In this document: positions 5,845 through 9,449 of the stretch, piece by piece
How the letters are laid out: each line of letters begins with the position of its first letter
Numbering within the stretch: position 1 is the first letter of the stretch
From: a bacterium (Candidatus Ratteibacteria) CG_4_9_14_3_um_filter_41_21
Lineage (GTDB): Bacteria > Ratteibacteria > UBA8468
Reading direction: 5' to 3'
Length of the DNA: 9,449 bases
NCBI GenBank assembly: GCA_002791075.1
Contig: PFWI01000112.1
Location: forward strand, 1 to 9,449
Program-made: the position numbers and the translations under genes
Notes under the pieces: generated by a model
What the model saw: only the letters and a program-made list of their open reading frames with translations
The model's database searches: none
What the model was told of the DNA's origin: nothing

Positions 5845-6432
5845 ATGATTGCTTATCTAAAAGGGAAATTAGTTAGCAAATCGCCGACCGAAGTCATTGT
5901 GGAAGTAAATAATGTGGGATACCGGCTGGGCATTTCCCTTTTTACCTTTGAGCAATTGGGCAAAGTAGGGGAAACTATTGAAATTTTTACCTACACCTAC
6001 GTTCGGGAGGATGCCCTTCGGCTTTATGGATTTACGGCCAAAAAAGAAAAGGAAATTTTTTTGATGTTAATTAATATCAGCGGAATCGGGCCAAAATTGG
6101 CTCTCACCATCCTTTCCGGGGTTTCTCCCGATAAACTGAAAACCGCAATTGTCAATGAAGATGTCGGTTTACTGACCGCCATTGCCGGAATCGGCAAAAA
6201 GACTGCCCAAAGGCTTATCGTAGAACTGAAAGAGCGCCTGACCGCAATTCTTCCTAAAGCAGCGGACTGGGAGAAAAAGGATTATCTTTTGCGCAACGAG
6301 GCTGCCAATGCCCTCGTTACTCTCGGCTATAAACGAAACCAAAGCATCAAAGCAGTGGACCGAGTGCTGCCAAAATTAGAAAAGGATGTTACTCTGGAAG
6401 AATTAATTAAAAAAGCGTTAGAGAGGATATAA
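5845..6432 (+). CDS. ruvA: Holliday junction branch migration protein RuvA
   Basis: RuvA tetramers hold the four-way DNA junction and load two RuvB rings. At 195 aa the protein has the normal three-domain structure. The OB-fold domain (1-62) begins MIAYLKGKLV and ends in VREDALRLYGF, where Glu55 and Asp56 are the acidic pin that separates strands at the junction centre. Two helix-hairpin-helix motifs follow: ISGIGPKLALTIL (78-90) and IAGIGKKTAQRLIVELK (113-129). The C-terminal domain that contacts RuvB (about 150-195) contains EAANALVTLGYKRNQSIKAV. The ATG is well placed, but there is no Shine-Dalgarno in front of it; instead TATAAT ends 8 nt upstream, suggesting a leaderless or near-leaderless message. 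The stop codon is followed at once by a family A repeat separating it from ruvB. Confidence 0.96.
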   Translation: MIAYLKGKLVSKSPTEVIVEVNNVGYRLGISLFTFEQLGKVGETIEIFTYTYVREDALRLYGFTAKKEKEIFLMLINISGIGPKLALTILSGVSPDKLKTAIVNEDVGLLTAIAGIGKKTAQRLIVELKERLTAILPKAADWEKKDYLLRNEAANALVTLGYKRNQSIKAVDRVLPKLEKDVTLEELIKKALERI

Positions 6433-6433
6433 C

Positions 6434-6507
6434 AACCACGAATTCCTCTAATTTTACGAATTAAAAAATAAACTAAATTCGAGTTTATTCGTGTTAATTC
6501 GTGGTTA
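6434..6507. repeat. Complete family A inverted repeat between ruvA and ruvB
   Basis: AACCACGAATT (6434-6444) and AATTCGTGGTT (6496-6506) are perfect 11-nt inverted termini, with further imperfect arm similarity inward and an AT-rich centre. It begins 2 nt after the ruvA stop and ends 9 nt before the ruvB ATG. The left arm (6434-6463) resembles 9311-9340 (27 of 30). The right arm (6485-6507) resembles 7704-7726 (20 of 23). No protein is encoded, so it behaves as a small non-autonomous palindromic element. Confidence 0.85.
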
Positions 6508-6515
6508 AAGAAAAA

Positions 6516-7535
6516 ATGGAAAAAAAGATTGTCAACCCTAAAGTAACCACCGAGGATTTGAAGTATGAGATTGCTTTGCGGCCAAAAAAATTCGCGGATT
6601 TCGTTGGCCAAACCAGAGTGAAGGAAAATCTTCAGATTTTTATTAAAGCGGCGAAAGGGAGAGCAGAACCACTAGACCATACCCTTTTTTGCGGTCCTCC
6701 TGGTTTGGGGAAGACCACTCTTGCGTATATCATTGCCGAGGAAATGGGAGTAGATATTAAAGTCACCTCTGGCCCGGTGATTGAAAAACCAGGAGATTTA
6801 GCCGGTCTTTTAACCAATCTCAAAAGAACCGATATCCTTTTCATTGATGAGATTCACCGATTATCCCATATTGTAGAGGAATACCTCTACGGGGCAATGG
6901 AGGATTTTTCTATCTCTATTGTAACCGGAGAAGGCCCCAGAGCCAATACCGTTCGCTTAACCCTGGAACCCTTTACCCTGATCGGAGCAACTACCAGAAC
7001 CGGTCTGATTACTTCCCCGCTTCGTTCCCGATTCGGCATCAGTCATCGTCTCTCTTTTTATCAGCCGGAAGAGTTAGCCAGGATTATCAGCCGCTCCGGT
7101 AAAATTTTAGGCATTGAAATTGAGGAGAAAGCGGTAAAAGAAATTGCTCAGAGGTCTCGCGGGACTCCCCGGGTTGCCAACCGGCTTTTGCGCCGGTTAC
7201 GGGATTACGCTCAAGTAAAAGGGAAAGGAATCATTACTTACGAGATTGCCGATAATTCTTTAAGGATGTTAGAGGTTGACGAGAAAGGTCTGGACGAGAT
7301 GGATAAAAGAATTTTGAAGACCATCATTCATAAATTTGGCGGGGGACCGGTAGGGATAAAAACCCTGGCGGTAGCGGTTGGTGAGGAATCGGATACGCTT
7401 GAGGAAGTTTATGAACCTTATTTAGTCCAGGAAGGATATTTAGAAAGGACATTGAAAGGAAGGATTGCCACAAAGTATGCTTTTCAGCATCTCGGGCTTC
7501 CTCCCCAAGAGAAATCGCAAAAGGAATTATGGTAA
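6516..7535 (+). CDS. ruvB: Holliday junction branch migration helicase RuvB
   Basis: RuvB is the hexameric AAA+ motor that drives branch migration with RuvA. The 339-residue protein shows the RuvB core LRPKKFADFVGQ, Walker A GPPGLGKT (60-67), Walker B LFIDEIHR (108-115), the RuvA-contacting hairpin region around 125-150, sensor 1 GATTR (157-161), and LRSRFGI with the arginine finger (169-175). A C-terminal winged helix follows, with GGGPVGIKTLAVAVGE and EPYLVQEGYLERT. All nucleotide-handling residues are intact. The start at 6516 is preferred over the GTG at 6501 because the latter lies within the family A right arm and would only add VKEK-type residues. Neither has a clear ribosome binding site. 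Only a repeat separates it from ruvA, so co-transcription is likely. Confidence 0.96.
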   Translation: MEKKIVNPKVTTEDLKYEIALRPKKFADFVGQTRVKENLQIFIKAAKGRAEPLDHTLFCGPPGLGKTTLAYIIAEEMGVDIKVTSGPVIEKPGDLAGLLTNLKRTDILFIDEIHRLSHIVEEYLYGAMEDFSISIVTGEGPRANTVRLTLEPFTLIGATTRTGLITSPLRSRFGISHRLSFYQPEELARIISRSGKILGIEIEEKAVKEIAQRSRGTPRVANRLLRRLRDYAQVKGKGIITYEIADNSLRMLEVDEKGLDEMDKRILKTIIHKFGGGPVGIKTLAVAVGEESDTLEEVYEPYLVQEGYLERTLKGRIATKYAFQHLGLPPQEKSQKELW

Positions 7536-7607
7536 AAAATAATAGCAACCACGAATGAACACTAATGAACACAAAAAAAGAAAATAATTATTTAAAAATA
7601 AATTAGC

Positions 7608-7657
7608 CCCCTCACCTCCATCCTCTCCCCTTGGGGAGAGGAAACGTAGGTGAGGGG
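7608..7657. repeat. GC-rich hairpin of the widespread CCCTCACC...GGTGAGGG type
   Basis: CCCCTCACCT (7608-7617) pairs with AGGTGAGGGG (7648-7657). Inside, CCTCTCCCC (7622-7630) pairs with GGGGAGAGG (7633-7641), with short unpaired stretches between the two stems. Palindromes of this appearance are common as dispersed intergenic repeats in many bacterial genomes. It is not followed by a T-run on the + strand, so it is not called a terminator. Confidence 0.8.
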
Positions 7658-7662
7658 AAACT

Positions 7663-7692
7663 TTGAAATTCCATACAATTAATTAAAATAAT
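7663..7692 (+). promoter_or_regulatory. Possible weak promoter for lptB
   Basis: TTGAAA (7663-7668) is a good -35 hexamer, and AATAAT (7687-7692) lies 18 nt downstream as a weak -10. TAATAT two bases later is an alternative at a spacing of 20. The region is AT-rich, so chance matches are likely. Confidence 0.25.
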
Positions 7693-7753
7693 ATCTACAG
7701 TTTTTATTCGTGTGTATTCGTGGCTAATTTATGAGAATATTGTTAAAAAAATA

Positions 7754-8476
7754 ATGAAATCTTTAAAGGTTAATAATATCAGAAAGTCCTATAACAGAAA
7801 AACGGTGGTCAACAACCTTTCCCTGGAGGTAAAGCAGGGAGAGATTGTGGGACTCCTTGGCCCTAACGGGGCGGGAAAGACCACTACGTTTCATATTATT
7901 ATTGGTCTGATTAAGCCGGAAAATGGCTCTGTTTTTCTTAATGGCCGAGAAATTACTTCTCTCCCTATCTATAAAAGGGCGCGCCTGGGAATAAGTTATC
8001 TTACCCAGGAACCTTCAATTTTCCGTAAGTTAACGGTAGAAGAAAATATTATGGCTATTTTGGAAACGATTAAACTGAAACGACAAGAAAGAAAGGCTCG
8101 CCTGAAAAGTTTTCTTGGGAAATTAGGGCTTGAATCTTTGACCAAGAATAGGGCTTATACTCTTTCCGGCGGAGAAAAACGCCGTTTGGAGATAACCAAA
8201 GCTTTGCTAATTTCCCCTTCCTTTCTTCTTCTGGATGAGCCATTTTCCGGGATAGACCCGATTACGGTTTCCGAAGTAAAGGTAATTATCAAAAAACTCG
8301 TCACTGATGGATTGGGAATCTTGCTTACCGACCATAACGTCCACGAAACCTTAGCCATTACCGACCGTTCTTACATCGTGCATAACGGAGAAGTTCTTGC
8401 TTCCGGAGAAGCAAAAGAATTAGTGGGAAGCCAGCGGGCAAGAGAAATCTATTTAGGAGAGGAATTTCAATTGTAA
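7754..8476 (+). CDS. lptB: LPS export ABC transporter ATP-binding protein LptB
   Basis: LptB is the cytoplasmic ATPase of the LptB2FGC complex that extracts LPS from the inner membrane and pushes it towards the outer membrane. The 240-residue ABC domain has Walker A GPNGAGKTT (36-44), the Q-loop TQEPSIFRKLTVEEN (Gln85), signature LSGGEKRR (137-144), Walker B FLLLDEPFSGID (157-168) and the switch His194 in LLTDHNV. The C-terminal IYLGEEFQL matches the characteristic LptB ending (YLGEDF) and separates it from other ABC ATPases such as LivF/LivG. The ATG at 7754 gives the standard MKSLKVNNIRKSY start. The GTG at 7712 lies in a repeat and would add 14 unrelated residues, so it is rejected. No ribosome binding site is visible. 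It joins uppS through TAATG. LptA, LptC and RpoN genes, often neighbours, are absent here. Confidence 0.93.
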   Translation: MKSLKVNNIRKSYNRKTVVNNLSLEVKQGEIVGLLGPNGAGKTTTFHIIIGLIKPENGSVFLNGREITSLPIYKRARLGISYLTQEPSIFRKLTVEENIMAILETIKLKRQERKARLKSFLGKLGLESLTKNRAYTLSGGEKRRLEITKALLISPSFLLLDEPFSGIDPITVSEVKVIIKKLVTDGLGILLTDHNVHETLAITDRSYIVHNGEVLASGEAKELVGSQRAREIYLGEEFQL

Positions 8477-9225
8477 TGAGATTGCCACGGCCTTCGGCCT
8501 CGCAACGACACAAAAGTGTCGAACTACCCAGGCACATTGCCATTATTATGGATGGAAATGGCCGTTGGGCGCAAAATAGGCATTTGCCCCGGGTTGCCGG
8601 CCATAAAAAAGGGGCAAAAACAGTTCAGGAGATTGTAAAAACAGCCTCAAAAGCAGGAATTAAGGTTTTAACCCTTTATACTTTTTCCACCGAAAACTGG
8701 AAGAGACCTCGTTTTGAGGTCAATTTTCTAATGAGGCTTCTGGCGAGAGATTTAAAGAAAGAAATAGTAGAATTGGATAAAAATAAGGTTAAGTTTAAAG
8801 TTATCGGAAGGTTAGAAGAACTTCCCTCATCTGTTTTTAATATTTTGGCGGAAGCTACCAATAAAACAAGGGAAAATACAGGACTGGTCCTTAACCTGGC
8901 AATTAATTACGGGGGAAGACAGGAAATTATTGATGCGGTCAGGGAAGTTGCGGATAATCTTAAAAAAGGATTTTTAAAAATCGAAGACTTAAACGAGAAA
9001 ACTTTCTCCCGCTATCTCTATACCCGGGACATCCCTGACCCTGATTTAATCATTCGGACCGCCGGGGAGAAAAGACTGAGCAATTTTTTGCTCTGGCAAT
9101 CTTCTTACGCCGAACTCTACGTTACCGAAACTCTCTGGCCTGATTTTGGCCGAGAAGAATTTCTCCTTGCCCTGAAGGATTACGGCGAAAGGGAGCGTAA
9201 ATTCGGAAATATAACCACAGATTAA
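8476..9225 (+). CDS. uppS: Isoprenyl transferase / undecaprenyl diphosphate synthase (UppS)
   Basis: This cis-prenyltransferase adds isopentenyl units to farnesyl diphosphate to make the C55 carrier lipid for peptidoglycan and surface polysaccharides. The motifs are IAIIMDGNGRWAQNR with the metal-binding Asp26, LTLYTFSTENWKRP, LNLAINYGGRQEI, IPDPDLIIRTAGEKRLSNFLLWQ and AELYVTETLWPDF; all are complete, so it should be active. At 249 aa the length is normal. The start overlaps the lptB stop (TAATG); AGGAGAGG at 8455-8462 is a rather distant ribosome binding site. The first 17 or so residues (MRLPRPSASQRHKSVEL) come from a family B repeat in reverse orientation. No ATG or GTG exists between the repeat and MDGNG, so translation must begin in or at the edge of the repeat (ATG 8476, or TTG 8482). 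The last residues after ERKFG also look repeat-derived. The usual partner cdsA is not seen downstream. Confidence 0.95.
   Translation: MRLPRPSASQRHKSVELPRHIAIIMDGNGRWAQNRHLPRVAGHKKGAKTVQEIVKTASKAGIKVLTLYTFSTENWKRPRFEVNFLMRLLARDLKKEIVELDKNKVKFKVIGRLEELPSSVFNILAEATNKTRENTGLVLNLAINYGGRQEIIDAVREVADNLKKGFLKIEDLNEKTFSRYLYTRDIPDPDLIIRTAGEKRLSNFLLWQSSYAELYVTETLWPDFGREEFLLALKDYGERERKFGNITTD
8478..8521 (-). repeat. Family B half-element inside the uppS 5' coding end
   Basis: Read on the minus strand, 8509 to 8478 gives GTCGTTGCGAGG...CCGTGGCAATCTC, matching 9366-9399 apart from one substitution and two single-base gaps. The gaps fall on the two arms of the internal stem (GGCAC GAA GTGCC against GGCC GAA GGCC), so pairing is kept. 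The adjacent hairpin CGACAC AAAA GTGTCG (8506-8521) parallels GACAC TTC GTGTC beside the other B copies. Confidence 0.85.
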
Positions 9226-9310
9226 AAACAATATTCACCACCGAGCAACAACAGGGAAAAACTACCACGAAATCACGATAGCATAAACAAGAACATGAAG
9301 AAAAGAATAT

Positions 9311-9340
9311 AACCACGAATTTCTCGAATTATACGAATTA
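9311..9340. repeat. Family A left arm downstream of uppS
   Basis: This begins AACCACGAATT and matches 6434-6463 in 27 of 30 positions, and the reverse complement of 20-49 in 28 of 30. No matching right arm appears before the window ends. Upstream, 9226-9310 is AT-rich with weaker fragments (CCACCGAG, TACCACGAAATCACGA) that may be decayed arms. No gene is seen. Confidence 0.75.
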
Positions 9341-9365
9341 TTAAAGAGTAATAAAAAAAGAATAG

Positions 9366-9445
9366 GTCATTGCGAGGCACGAAGTGCCGTGGCAATCTCG
9401 AGATTGCTTCTTCGTTTCACTCATCGCAATGACACTTCGTGTCAG
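9366..9445. repeat. Uninterrupted family B palindromic repeat
   Basis: The element runs from GTCATTGCGAGG (9366) through an internal stem GGCAC GAA GTGCC, a centre CAATCTCGAGATTG (9393-9406), to CGCAATGAC (9425-9433), so the whole 9366-9433 is an interrupted palindrome. The small hairpin GACACTTCGTGTC follows (9431-9443). 9424-9445 is identical to 1401-1422. In the other copy a gene starts directly after this block; here the window ends 4 nt later. Confidence 0.85.
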
Positions 9446-9449
9446 TTCT

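Larger units (their letters stand above)
7547..7726. repeat. Family A repeat with nested GC-rich palindrome between ruvB and lptB
   Basis: CCACGAAT (7549-7556) and ATTCGTGG (7716-7723) are the outer inverted termini. The inner sides (GAACACTAATGAACAC and ATTCGTGTGT) continue the imperfect match. The right arm at 7704-7726 resembles 6485-6507 in 20 of 23 positions. The two arms lie much further apart than in the 6434-6507 copy, and the added length includes a distinct GC-rich hairpin at 7608-7657. No gene is seen in this interval. Confidence 0.75.

Noticed and set aside
7324..7572. Minus-strand frame over the end of ruvB and the following repeat
   Set aside because: It is opposite the conserved RuvB winged-helix domain, and its N-terminus comes from a family A arm.
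7608..7657. Strong hairpin considered as an intrinsic terminator of ruvB
   Set aside because: There is no T-run after the stem on the + strand, and its form fits a dispersed palindromic repeat.
9046..9316. Minus-strand frames over the end of uppS and downstream
   Set aside because: They are opposite conserved UppS motifs, with low-complexity Cys/Phe-rich translation and repeat-derived parts.
9226..9449. Search for tRNA, small RNA or start of cdsA downstream of uppS
   Set aside because: I see only AT-rich sequence and family A and B repeats; no cloverleaf and no coding frame.

Overview
The window looks like a chromosomal stretch of an AT-rich, Gram-negative bacterium. LptB (lipopolysaccharide export) implies an outer membrane. 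Dense housekeeping operons separated by short palindromic repeats resemble genomes of uncultivated candidate phyla such as the Omnitrophota, but that placement is an impression from style, not a result. All recognised genes are on the + strand. I see no tRNA, rRNA, CRISPR array, transposase gene or phage gene.

Layout. 1-56 is the right arm of a dispersed repeat (called family A here). 69-1208 is aroB (3-dehydroquinate synthase). 1209-1422 is a hairpin followed by a composite palindromic repeat (family B) with a second palindrome nested in it. 1423-5172 is a tightly packed operon: an EF-G paralogue, a DUF151/bifunctional-nuclease-family protein, YebC and RuvC, with 8-nt, 0-nt and 4-nt (ATGA) junctions. 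5173-5422 holds palindromes and a good sigma70-type promoter. 5423-5701 encodes a small membrane-anchored coiled-coil protein with 11-residue repeats that I cannot assign to a function. 5845-7535 is ruvA and ruvB, separated by a complete family A inverted repeat. 7536-7753 is another family A repeat, with a GC-rich hairpin inside it. 7754-9225 is lptB and uppS, joined by TAATG. 9226-9449 is again family A plus family B repeat sequence.

Function. RuvA, RuvB and RuvC form the Holliday-junction migration and resolution machine; yebC-ruvC-ruvA-ruvB is a familiar order, here interrupted by the small coiled-coil gene. The EF-G paralogue next to YebC (whose relatives include the mitochondrial translation activator TACO1) suggests a translation-related pair. 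LptB and UppS both serve the envelope: LPS transport, and the C55 lipid carrier for peptidoglycan and O-antigen.

The most unusual aspect is the repeats. They fill most of the uncoupled gene junctions, are nested in one another, and intrude into coding sequence: the first 17 or so codons of uppS are a family B repeat read in frame. Several tempting start codons (1321, 6501, 7712) lie inside repeats and are probably not the real starts. I found no clearly new multi-gene system; the repeat behaviour, the hendecad protein and a possibly leaderless ruvA transcript deserve attention.
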